A stretch of 10,137 bases of DNA from Euperipatoides rowelli (GCA_003024985.2 PXIH01S0006210.1), one strand, 5' to 3'; positions 1 to 7,538 are shown, numbered from the stretch's first letter. The notes: a model not told the origin generated them from the sequence alone. Made by a program: numbers and translations.

Positions 1-355
1 AATAATTATTCAATCTGTTGCAAGATTTATGAATGCAGAACCAGATTTTTTGACTGTTCCAGATTGCCTTTTAAAACTTTCCTTGTCTACCAGATTTTAT
101 GAGATTTATCCTATTGAGTGAAATCTTTTCAGATGATTATCAATTCATTGTTGTGAAAATTTCTGATTTTTCCTGCATTTAGTTCTTAGTTTATTGACCC
201 ATTTGAATGTCAAATCTAGAAAGAATTATAAACCCAGTTATCCTATTGCTTTTCTTAAAAAAGTTACAGTAGCCTTTATTTATTTGTAATATTTGAATTC
301 TTGCCATAAAATTAAAAACTAATTGCAGCACATAATTGGTTCATTACTACTGTAG
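1..355 (+). other. Non-coding flank, probable intron upstream of the 356 exon
   Basis: AT-rich sequence with no convincing ORF or domain. It ends in an acceptor-like TACTACTGTAG at 345-355, with a possible branch-point ACTAAT near 318. A second AG (GCAG, 325-328) lies upstream, but extending the exon to it puts a TAG stop directly before the exon in its open frame. The segment CCAGATT recurs three times between 50 and 105 without further pattern. I see no other gene here. Confidence 0.5.
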
Positions 356-448
356 GTTGCTAACTTGAAAAGAGAGTATGAAGCTCTTGGCAAGAAAATC
401 CCTCAGTCTTGTGGTGGTGAGAAAAGTCAACAAGAAATAAAATTACAG
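356..448 (+). CDS. Internal host-gene exon encoding a coiled-coil segment
   Basis: A 93-bp open segment is bounded by a good acceptor (TACTGTAG) and a near-perfect donor (CAG|GTAAGT at 446-454). It is exactly 31 codons, phase 0 at both ends, and begins VANLKREYEALGKKI. V1, L4, Y8, L11 and I15 fall on alternating 3- and 4-residue spacing, the a/d pattern of a coiled coil. After a Pro-Gly-rich break (PQSCGGEK) it returns to a charged, Gln-rich stretch ending EIKLQ. This points to an internal exon of a coiled-coil scaffold, motor or cytoskeleton-type protein, but I do not recognise the family and assign no function. Its two splice sites and heptads are better support than length alone. The rest of the gene lies outside the window, apart from a possible last exon at 2578. 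Confidence 0.6.
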
Positions 449-704
449 GTAAGTTTTCATATTATTACTGAGGAATATAAAAGTCATGAAGTATAATGTC
501 TTTCATCATTAAAAGTATAGTCTAGATGTATTTCTATAATAGCTGTTCTCAACAGGCAAACTAGTTTGAAAACAAAATTTAAGTCTTGGTATTAAGTTTA
601 TAATCACGTGCTCCGGTAACAAACTTGATTTAATTATTAAAACACCTAATCTCACTATTACACACTAAATAATAATTAAAAAATTCCATTTACTCGAGTT
701 AAAT
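449..704 (+). other. Probable intron sequence between the exon and the LINE
   Basis: AT-rich DNA following the donor site at 449. No coding, RNA or repeat signature is visible. The boundary with the LINE copy downstream is approximate because the LINE is 5'-truncated and strongly decayed. Confidence 0.45.
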
Positions 705-714
705 TATCCAATGA

Positions 715-1086
715 GTATTTAATGCAGGATTACAACTTTCAATTATTCATTTTGGCAGTAATAAAAAGAAGAAAAATCATAAATATTATATTGATGATTA
801 TATTTTGAATGAATCTAAATTTCACAAAGATTTNGNTTTATATTTTGATGTTAATTTTAAATTTTCTGAACATGCCTCTTATACTGCAACTAAAATGAGA
901 AGTTTTGCTTACATAAAAATTCAATTAAATTCTTATCAGTTGATATTTTTAAAACTGTCTACATATTGTTCATATAACCTCCGATTGAATATTGCTCGTA
1001 CTGTGTGGGTTATTATCATGTATCATGTATATTTATTCAACATTATCAGAATTTCTTGTACTTCAGTGTTAAAGCCAGATGATTGA
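715..1086 (+). pseudogene. LINE reverse transcriptase fragment (post-palm and thumb), part 1
   Basis: The best frame runs from 805 to 1083 and contains FHKD, then FDVNFKFSEHASY, matching the 'DLGV-FD--LKFSEHI-Y' block that follows the RT palm in CR1/Jockey elements. Recognisable codons extend upstream to about 715 (FNAG, IIHFGS). From about 945 the homologous frame shifts to one reading FKTVYILFI-stop-PPIEYCSY, the decayed counterpart of 'KTLYISLVRPILEYCS'. The catalytic YxDD box is absent because the element is truncated upstream of it. Homology breaks off at the GATTGA at 1081-1086. Confidence 0.65.
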
Positions 1087-1585
1087 GCCAGAAACACAAA
1101 CTTCATAGAGGCCAGTCAATACTTTACACAATTCAGATCAATCCATGCAACAACGTAATGCATCTAAACTTTCAATGATCTCAAAATAACATAATAAACA
1201 GACATAACTTCTTGTCTTAAAGCAAATAATCAAAAGCAACATTTGAGAACAAAAAAAAAAATAACAGATGAAAAGAGCCATCACCAACAGGTATACATTT
1301 GCAAACCTGAAATACGAATACCGCTCACTGGGCCTAGACTGCGAGAATGTCCAAATGCGCAATAACATTTCAACAAAAAAACGCATCAACTCTCCATGAT
1401 CAGTACATTCAATATTATTCCATTAGCAAATCACAAGTTGACACAAAATCCATCATCATCGTAAGAAACATATAATAAAGAAACCTATAAATTAAACTAA
1501 AAACACTAACTGCGAAATAACAATGGCTTTTAGAAGCATTACTAACCATATAAAGGGTTTTTTATAATCTGCCATATTCTGTGAG
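1087..1585. mobile_element. Unidentified ~500-bp insertion inside the LINE, possibly flanked by GATTGA duplications
   Basis: LINE homology stops near 1086 and resumes near 1586, whereas related elements separate the two blocks by only about 80-90 bases. GATTGA occurs at both edges (1081-1086 and 1586-1591), as a target-site duplication would; six bases is short and could be chance. The insert has no clear terminal inverted repeats and no A-rich tail in either orientation. It is more GC-balanced than its surroundings near 1320-1370. A 251-base ORF on the - strand (1138-1389) has a hydrophobic, Leu/Phe/Cys-rich product that matches nothing I know. It could be a non-autonomous DNA transposon, a SINE or a fragment of unrelated DNA. 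Confidence 0.45.
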
Positions 1586-1908
1586 GATTGAAAGGCTAAA
1601 GGTATTGACACCTTATCAAAAATTCATCCAAAATGATATGGTATTTGTTTAGAGAAATTATTATAAATGAAAATAAATCCAATATGTTCCGTCTTAAAAA
1701 TAAGGATAATTCTCGATTGCATCGTTTTGCTATCATGATTAATTATAAAAGATCATCACAGTGAGCACACTTTATTACAAATCGTAATGCTAGTTTTTGG
1801 AATTATATTCCGGAAGAATGTTTTTGGCCCTTGTGCCTAAAAGATTTTAAGTTGAAAATTGGTTTATATATAAATTCTCAGATTGATGATAAATTGTATT
1901 GTGTATAG
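1586..1908 (+). pseudogene. LINE reverse transcriptase C-terminus, part 2
   Basis: After the insert the frame reads IERLKVLTPYQK, then QNDMVF, corresponding to the 'L-PL--RR---DL-FL' block of CR1-like elements. After a shift at about 1648 it reads REIIINE. The frame beginning at 1651 stays open to 1906 except for one TGA (1762-1764). It carries FITNRNASFWNYIPEE, the near-C-terminal 'F--R----WN-LP--V' motif found in many LINE RTs. A TAG at 1906-1908 is a sensible natural stop because the 3' UTR follows. Confidence 0.65.
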
Positions 1909-2054
1909 TTTCACGATTGTATCTACTGTATATTGTATTATTGAGGGTCATTATCTACCTCTTTCTTTGTTTTATTGTTTTTGTTTTATTTATTGTATAG
2001 AATAGATTTTTGAATGTTTTGGTGTTATTTGTTTGCAGTGTTATTTGATGTAAT

Positions 2055-2110
2055 AAGACTTAGTCTTGCCCAATTCTTAGGAATTGGATATTTTAAAATA
2101 AATAAATAAA
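2055..2110 (+). repeat. LINE 3' end: two perfect hairpins and (AAAT)n tail
   Basis: AAGACT-T-AGTCTT (2055-2067) is a 6-bp stem. CCAATTC-TTAG-GAATTGG (2070-2087) is a 7-bp stem with a 4-base loop. They are followed within a few bases by an A-rich tail of AAAT units (2095-2110). In several LINE clades the RT recognises a 3' stem-loop of its RNA before target-primed reverse transcription. That this pair is the recognition structure is inference. Confidence 0.6.
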
Positions 2111-2577
2111 TTACAATTCACACGAGATTCTAAAACATTTAGAAAGGTCCTCAAAATACAAGCGGCACCTCGTACATATGCCAGCTACAGACAAAGGTAA
2201 AAAAAAGATTAGAGGCTATTACGAATGACAAATGAATGACAAAAACTTTGGCTACTCCTTATCTCCGGAGTCATTGATATGTTAGCCATTTTTAAACCAA
2301 ACCCACCCTTCTTTCCCACNAAAAAAAATGTGGAATCTTGAAATTGTAATCTCAGACTGAGGATAGCAATAGTCTTAATTTTATCTTTAAATAACTTTTT
2401 TTTTATGCATTTTAAATAAAACAATTCCTGTGGAATTTTTTTTATAGTAATTATCTTTGAAAATCAATACAGTAATAAAAAAAAATTTAAAAATCTGTTA
2501 GCGGTACATTTGACCTTTAATACTGTTGAAAAAATTATATTAAACCCATCCCTTTTCCTTTCATACATATTTTGCAG
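2111..2577 (+). other. AT-rich probable intron with one short repeat copy
   Basis: Apart from the repeat copy at 2254-2319 nothing is recognisable. One N base is at 2320, next to an A8 run. A pyrimidine-rich stretch at 2546-2570 leads into the acceptor at 2577. The ORF on the - strand at 2209-2424 is explained by the repeat copy plus flanking AT-rich DNA. Confidence 0.4.
2254..2319 (-). repeat. Short repeat copy 1, similar to the 3' edge of the large LINE
   Basis: This stretch matches 3133-3193 in the same orientation over about 60-66 bases. The clearest shared part (ACTCCTTATCT through TTTAAACCAAACC) differs at about seven of 47 positions by eye. Read on the - strand, both copies can encode GLK-AN--MT-EIRS. 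It may be a severely 5'-truncated sibling of the large LINE or an independent dispersed repeat. The ACTCC and GGAGT arms at 2254-2271 can pair. Confidence 0.6.
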
Positions 2578-2664
2578 TTATTCCTGGGGGAACACAAAAA
2601 TAATATAATGAATGAGGGTGGTGGTGGAGATCTTATTGTGATAGAGCTCTCATTGTTTGGTTGA
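2578..2664 (+). CDS. Candidate terminal exon of the host gene
   Basis: A strong acceptor precedes it: pyrimidine-rich CCCATCCCTTTTCCTTTC, then ATTTTGCAG ending at 2577. Only phase 0, the phase the 356-448 exon leaves, stays open. It encodes 28 residues starting LFLGEHKNNIMNEGGGG and ends at TGA 2662-2664; the other two phases stop within about 30 bases. A poly(A) signal follows at 2862. The length is small and the product has no known domain, so this may be a chance acceptor. A GGGG|GTATGT donor-like site near 2682 lies beyond the stop. If real, the intron from 449 to 2577 contains the whole + strand LINE. Confidence 0.33.
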   Translation, partial: LFLGEHKNNIMNEGGGGDLIVIELSLFG

Positions 2665-2890
2665 TCTGCCCTTAAAAGGGGGTATGTTATAGTAAAATGC
2701 TTCAAAAATGACGTTTTCAGTTTTTATTATTTTTAAATTCTTTGCTCTTTTCTAAAAAAAATAGTACCAAAATTAAGCCTAAATAATTCTAAAAAGATGT
2801 AAAATGATTGCTTTTGTTAACCCTACCTCTTAATTTTGAAGAAAAAAATGAAAAAAATCTGAATAAAAACAGCCCTAAAATGTGTGATTT
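2665..2890 (+). promoter_or_regulatory. Candidate 3' UTR with poly(A) signal AATAAA (2862-2867)
   Basis: AATAAA lies about 200 bases after the candidate stop and is followed at about 2881 by TGTGTGATTT, a GU-rich element of the kind found downstream of metazoan cleavage sites. In AT-rich DNA the hexamer alone is common, so the weight comes from the combination of upstream exon, signal and GU-rich stretch. Confidence 0.28.
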
Positions 2891-3132
2891 CATTACGGTA
2901 GAAAGACCCACTGACTACCGCATTTTTTGATATGTAAGCTGTCATTTATATGATGAATGACGAAGAATTATGAACATTTAGTCACATGATCAAAATGGAT
3001 AGCAGCTTTATTTTATTATTTACAGGCCTAACCTTCCCTAACCCTGAACCCTAACTTCTACTACGTATTAAACCCACTAGGCCCCAACCCAATGATGATG
3101 AAGGGGTGAAATAATTCTGTTTTAATCCGAAT
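2891..3132. other. Non-coding DNA with a telomere-like block
   Basis: No gene is visible. Positions 3027-3055 read as degenerate CCCTAA units (CCTAACC, CCCTAACC, CTGAA, CCCTAAC). The rest is AT-rich with a short C-richer stretch at 3070-3095. Confidence 0.4.
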
Positions 3133-3193
3133 ACTCCTTATCTCTCGAGTCATTAACATGTTAGCCGTTTTTAAACCAAACCTTCTTCCCCAC
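3133..3193 (-). repeat. Short repeat copy 2 at the 3' edge of the large LINE
   Basis: Counterpart of 2254-2319, in the same orientation. The C-poor, purine-rich coding-strand composition of the LINE ends within this stretch (about 3180), so the repeat lies on the element boundary. It either is the LINE 3' terminus or marks the target. Confidence 0.6.
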
Positions 3194-3337
3194 TCAACCA
3201 ACAAACCCTTTACCCATCCCAATCATTTTCCTCCCTCCTTAAAACCCAACCATCTCCCAATTAGCTCCCTTCATTATCATCCCCCCACACCCTCCTCTCT
3301 CTTTATACTATTCCTACACCCCCCCCCCAAGCTCATT

Positions 3338-3391
3338 ACAGTATAATAAAACATGTTTAACATTCTCCTCCTCTTTCCCACATAATCTACA
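3338..3391 (-). pseudogene. C-terminal CCHC zinc-knuckle motif of the LINE
   Basis: The frame from 3394 reads CRLCGKEEENVKHVLLYC, a C-x2-C-x8-H-x4-C pattern. It is followed by NE, as in the 'C--CG-EEET--H-L--C' motif downstream of RT in many LINEs; the motif is thought to bind nucleic acid or help target priming. Spacing and all four ligands are intact. It is not in the same uninterrupted frame as the RT because of intervening frameshifts and stops (about 3740-3400). Confidence 0.75.
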
Positions 3392-3744
3392 CATCTATGC
3401 TATCCCCCCAACCCAATACTTTATCCTATCCCTTGTTCTTAAACAACCCGCCCTAGCTTGAAATAATAATTCACTCCCCCTATCATTTCCATATAAATTC
3501 CTTTCTTCCCTAACACTATCTTTAATTCTATAAATCTCCAATGTTTTTTCTTACCCATTCCTTCCCGTCATTCATTACTTTACTTCTCCCTTACAACTTC
3601 TTCCACCCTTTTAATCCATTTCCCATATACCTCATTAACCATCAACCTCCCTAAATCCCCCTCCCACAACCCCAAATATATACTAAACCTCTCCTTATCA
3701 ACTTTTTTTGTTAAATATAATACCCTCTTAAACCATCTAGATTT

Positions 3745-4190
3745 TCAACTCCTCAACATACTATCCCTAAAAACCCACTTGTAAACCCTATTGTTCCCCA
3801 GTAACTGAAGTTTACCGAACCTTTTTAATTTTACTTTAGTTTCCCTACTCTCAAAATTACTCCAACCCATATCCCCCTGTATTGCCTCCAAGGCCATATA
3901 TTTATGACCCCCCAAAGCCAACCTCCCCATCTCATTCTGCACCCCACTCATCCTTTTCCATACATTCCCATTTATCACTAACACATCACTCCCATACATC
4001 AAACCCGGAACCACCACCGTCTTCCATAAAGTCCTAACCACTTCATACTTAATAATAAAACTCACACATGCCACTTTCCTTATAATCCTTCTATTAACCC
4101 CAATATTTTTACAAATTTTTTTTCTTCCAATCCCCCAAATAAATTTTTTCATTATTAAAAGTTACCCCCAAATAATCATAACTCCTGACC
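3745..4190 (-). pseudogene. LINE RT thumb and C-terminal region
   Basis: Directly after the RT ORF stop (TAG at 4192-4190), the same frame continues EVRSYDYLGVTFNNE, containing the YLGV block that follows RT in LINEs. After a frame change near 4140 a 135-codon ORF (4152-3745) reads WKTVVVPGLMYGSDVL, then LALGGHKYMALEAIQGDMGW, matching the 'VP--LYG-E-W' and 'EAI-GE-GW' blocks of this class. The TAG may derive from a Gln codon by a single C-to-T change on the coding strand. The ORF ends at 3745 and recognisable similarity thins out until the zinc motif. Confidence 0.75.
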
Positions 4191-4192
4191 TC

Positions 4193-5186
4193 CTACAATT
4201 CCATATCATTCAACACCCATGCCACTTCCTCCTTTTTATTTAGCCTCATAATTTTTGACTTTTCATTACTAAATTCCAAACCCAACTCATTCCCCACCCT
4301 CCCACATATATTTAATAAGCCCTGCATCTCCTCCTTATCCTCCGCAAATAATACTATATCATCCGCAAAAAACAATCCTGATAATTTTCTCTTCTCTCCC
4401 CTCATTCCCACCCCCAAACCCGACTCCATTAACTCCCTATCGAACCTATCCATGTAAATTAAAAACAAAATTTCAAATAGAGGACATCCCTGTCTTAAAC
4501 CCTTACTAAATTTCATTCTTTCCCACTGCAACACAAAAAAATTATCCTCATACACCCTTTTCATAAAATTTATCCATCTAAAATCCATTCCCATTTCCAA
4601 TAACATTCCCCACAGCAATTCCCTATTAATATTGTAATACGCTTTCCTAATATCCAAGAAACCCAAAAATAACTTGCTTCTATCATTGTAACTTCTCTCA
4701 AACAATTGCGATACTATAAATAAACAATCCCCTATATTCCTATCCTTTCTGAATACATGCTGAAGTTCCCCCAACTTACAATTTCCCTCTAACCATTCCA
4801 CAATCCACCCTTTCAAGACATTGATCATGACTTTATATACAACACTAGTTACTGCTACCAGCCTATAGTTGCCCAAACTCTTAACATCCTTCCTCTTCCC
4901 CTTAAAAATCATTCTAACCCTATTCTCCTTCCAACTATCCAGAATATCCCCCTCATTTAAAATTTTCTCTAAAATTTTCCTAAAATACCCCCTACCTTTT
5001 GCTCTTCAAACACGTCAACATCTCCGCTTCAAACCCATCCAAAACCCTTGCTTTACCATCCTTCATACCCCTTAATGCTTTCCATAGCTCTTCATCCTTT
5101 AAGATTAAATCTTCCCTTTCATAGCACACACTGCCACCTCCTTCCTTTTCCCCCTTCCTCCCCCTGCATATTTTTTGCATGTTCAT
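4193..5186 (-). pseudogene. LINE reverse transcriptase domain, catalytic residues retained
   Basis: The longest intact piece (4912-4193, 239 codons) carries RT motifs in order: NYRLVAV (residues 15-21), LQHVFRKDR (50-58), motif A LDIRKAYYNINRE with catalytic Asp 87, motif B GLRQGCPLF (138-146) and motif C FFADDIVLFAED (181-192; FADD at 4369-4358). The three catalytic Asp (87, 184, 185) are present. Tyr replaces the usual Asp in 'AYDN' of motif A. Upstream, 5186-4992 in another frame encodes the lead-in LWKALRGMKDGKA and DGFEAEML. A shift between about 4990 and 4915 separates the two. The protein would synthesise cDNA at the nicked target; this copy cannot encode it intact. Confidence 0.85.
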
Positions 5187-5189
5187 TTA

Positions 5190-5567
5190 TAAAAACCAAA
5201 ATTACCCCACTATCTAAACCACAATCCTTTTCTCTCCCCCACACTCCTACCCTTAACATAATCCCAAAATTTCCTATGCCCCTCCTTAGCCCCTTACCTT
5301 ATTTCTCTCATTAAATTCCTATCCAATTTTCCTCTTATAATCCCCCACCTTAATCCTAACCATCCTTTTGTAATTCAAATATTTCTCCCACTTTACCCTT
5401 TTTAAACTTAATTTATACTTTTTATTAGCTTCCTTCCTCTTTTTTATTAACTCACTAATTTCCCTATCCCCCCTCCCTCTCCTTCCTCCCCTTTTTACTT
5501 TCAAACTCCCTATTTTCCCCAAAAGACATCCCCGCCAATTCTCTAAAATTATACAAAAACAAACCAT
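5190..5567 (-). pseudogene. Basic linker between LINE endonuclease and RT
   Basis: The frame 5567-5319 reads REISELIKKRKEANKKYKL, a Lys-rich helical stretch of the kind that joins endonuclease and RT in LINE ORFs ('W---I--L-K-RK-A---Y'). The continuation (5311-5190, shifted frame) has KFWDYVKG, matching the conserved 'KFW-Y-K' before RT. Two stops follow before the RT lead-in. Confidence 0.65.
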
Positions 5568-5699
5568 AATCCACTTCTCCCAAACTCCCTAACCTCTCCA
5601 TCATATTACTAAAATTCTCCAACCCCCCTTTCTTCTTAATATTCCATCCTCCTTTAATTCTACCCCCTCTCTTTTTATTTATTTTCTACCCCTCCTTTT

Positions 5700-6240
5700 A
5701 ACCTTTATCATAATTAATTGTGATCTGAAACACACCCCTTTTCATTCTCATCCCATATTTTCATTTCCTCTATCATATCCACCCCTTCCCTCTTCAATAA
5801 TATATAATCCAACACCTTATTCTGACAGCCCCTACTCCAGTTATTTACCCTATACAAAACCTATTTTAATTCCTTTTTATCAACCCCATATTAAAACAAA
5901 AATCTTTCAATAGCTTGCCATTATTATTATCTTCCCCTTCCAACTCCTCTATATGACTATTAAAATGACCCATCAAGATAATTTTATACGCTTTACCCCT
6001 AAAATCCCTTAAATCTTCCCCAAAATTTTTAAAAAATTTCCTATTACAGTCTAAATTCTTTTTATCATTCACCGCCAAATACACCACCCCTACTGCTAAT
6101 TTTATATCCCCTACCACAACCCATAAATATTTTTACCCCTTTTAACCTCATAATCATTAACCAATACATTATTGACCACCCAAATTCCTATCCCTCCCTT
6201 TTTTTACAATCACAGTTAACAGCTCTCCCTATATGTAACT
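5700..6240 (-). pseudogene. AP-type endonuclease domain of the LINE, N-terminus missing
   Basis: Codons from about 6210 read KKGGIGIWV. The ORF 6117-5866 has VGVVYLAV, DCNRKF, then MGHFNSHIEEL, and ends LLKDFCFNMGL. After a frameshift near 5850 come NKVLDYIL and SDHN (5728-5717). These are the central and C-terminal motifs of the exonuclease/endonuclease/phosphatase family that nick target DNA for LINE insertion. The conserved GDFN is GHFN here (His codon at 5967-5965), which replaces a catalytic Asp, while SDH with its catalytic His is intact. The N-terminal 'N-RG' and 'QE' motifs are absent, showing 5' truncation. Confidence 0.8.
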
Positions 6241-6243
6241 TAA

Positions 6244-6266
6244 AATAATAATAATAATAATAATAA
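6244..6266. repeat. (AAT)n microsatellite at the 5' junction of the large LINE
   Basis: A run of about seven AAT units abuts the truncated 5' end of the - strand LINE. It could be the tail of an older element into which the LINE inserted, or a local slippage product. Confidence 0.75.
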
Positions 6267-7538
6267 ATAAACAAACCCATTAACTAAAATTATAATTTGC
6301 ATTACAATAATTGAATTACTATAGTTTTAACACCACATTAATTAGATCAAATATTTAAATGTACACCCCACTGTACATGTACATTAATGTAAACACAATG
6401 TTTGTAAAGTGTCATATCCAGTTCTAATGATATCAAGATCCAGAATAAAAATGAATACTACATTTCAAATTAATATTTCAAAAGTCACTTGATATCCCAA
6501 CATTAAGGTGATAGATGAATGCGGGGGGAGGGGAGTACAAATGTTTAACAATAAATATTTACAATTTTCTTATTTCTTTCTAAGTAATGTCTGTCTGTCC
6601 CATGTTTTGGTTCAGGTGATAATTACCTTATTTGAATGAAAATTGTTTCAGCAATATGATATTTTATTACATTAAAAATATCAATATTTGCATAAATTTG
6701 CATAAACTTTATGGTATGTTATCTATTTTAGAATTTTTATTCAGTTGTGTATGTTGACCCTGTGGACAGTTTATGGCACCTATAAATATTTGTAGCATAT
6801 GCAAACAATGGAATAAATGTTTAAGTAGGTGGTCAGGGTGTAACAATTATATATTTTATGAGATATTATTTAAGATAATGTATCTAGATGTTTATTAAAG
6901 ATGGATATTACAATGTAGTATATTTCTTTCTCAATATATTTTATTATTTCTAGAGAGGATATGAGTATTGGTTTGTAATTGAAATTGTGTGATAATTCTT
7001 TGATAATTGTAATGATAAGACTATTCAACTGTGGTTTTCTTGTAAATTATTAGTTGTATTTGTAAAGTTAGATTGACTATCATAAGAGTATGGTATATAA
7101 GAAAAACCTACTTTCAATTAATAAGAGAATGATTTAATTTATATATTATACAAATGTGATTTAATTAATTTGTTATCTACAGTATATATTATAACGAACA
7201 CATTTAGGTGTTTAAGAATATTTAAGAAGTAATTAAATAAAAGGTTTTAAAATTATTTATTTACAAATATTATTTTCTATTCAGAGTTTAGAATTAGCCA
7301 TGCTTGTTATTATTAGACGTCTCATTTTTGTGCACAATATATTTATGTTAATTACTGCTGAATATAAAGTCGGCTGGTTCTTGGGTAATTATGTCATCCC
7401 GTGAATGTGTTTAAAGGGAGATGCCATTTTTTGATTCTTGGTCTGTTCTAGCCCCGCCATCGCCGTCATCTCATCTTAAGTTATTAATAAACATTTCATA
7501 CGTGAATGGGGTTAGACGACATTTAAAGTCAGGACCAC
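6267..7538. other. Long AT-rich region without a recognisable gene
   Basis: No ORF with protein-like composition is visible on either strand. Details noted: a 12-base palindrome TGTACATGTACA (6372-6383), a G-rich GCGGGGGGAGGGGAG near 6521, a tandem TTTGCATAAA pair (6687-6706) and a more GC-balanced stretch at about 7365-7485. An AATAAA occurs at about 7486, with no gene assigned to it. Confidence 0.4.

Larger units (their letters stand above)
705..2110 (+). mobile_element. 5'-truncated, decayed non-LTR retrotransposon (CR1/Jockey-type), sense to the host exon
   Basis: Only the RT C-terminal half, 3' UTR and tail remain. Motifs seen in order are IIHFGS (about 745), YYIDDYIL and FHKDL (about 787-836), NFKFSEH (about 853-873), a decayed 'RP-LEY' thumb motif (about 975-1000), then after an insert REIIINE (1651), NRNASFWN-IPEE (about 1780-1820), a stop at 1906-1908, a 3' UTR with hairpins and an (AAAT)n tail ending near 2110. 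This order is the usual one for the region after the YxDD box in CR1/Jockey-superfamily elements. Frameshifts, an in-frame TGA at 1762 and two N bases (834, 836) show that it is dead. The 5' boundary is uncertain by some tens of bases. If the 2578 exon is real, this copy sits in a host intron in sense orientation. Confidence 0.72.
3133..6240 (-). mobile_element. Large decayed non-LTR retrotransposon with AP-type endonuclease, RT and zinc-knuckle motif
   Basis: Read on the - strand from 6240 to 3133 the order is AP endonuclease (about 6235-5700), a basic linker (about 5567-5190), RT (about 5186-4193), RT thumb and C-terminal region (about 4170-3745) and a C-C-H-C motif (3391-3338). This is the plan of a single-ORF, endonuclease-bearing LINE, which would insert by nicking DNA and copying its RNA at the nick. 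The start is missing: homology begins inside the endonuclease, so the copy is 5'-truncated, directly beside an (AAT)n tract. Several frameshifts and stops break the ORF. The coding strand is very poor in C throughout. The clade is not certain; a full-length phylogeny of RT is needed to place it. The 3' boundary may lie anywhere between 3133 and 3195. Confidence 0.85.

Noticed and set aside
1138-1389. 83-codon hydrophobic ORF on the - strand as a membrane protein gene
   Set aside because: It lies inside the inserted element, has no recognisable motif, and its Leu/Phe content follows from T-rich sequence.
3158-3346. 62-codon Pro/His-rich ORF on the + strand
   Set aside because: Same compositional effect, antisense to the LINE C-terminal region; no independent support.
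4869-5314. Pro/Ser/Leu-rich ORFs on the + strand inside the large LINE
   Set aside because: They are opposite-strand shadows: the C-rich, G-poor strand has few stop codons, so long open frames arise by composition.
6372-6383. Palindrome TGTACATGTACA as a regulatory site
   Set aside because: A 12-base palindrome alone is expected occasionally in AT-rich DNA; no paired sites or gene start are nearby.
6585-6615. 31-bp microexon between TTTCTTTCTAAG and CAG|GTGATA
   Set aside because: The splice-like edges are good, but the content includes a CTGT simple repeat, no neighbouring exon is in phase, and such decoys are common in AT-rich DNA.
6687-6706. Tandem TTTGCATAAA as a POU/octamer-type enhancer element
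   Set aside because: The resemblance to ATGCAAAT-like sites is loose and there is no gene context.
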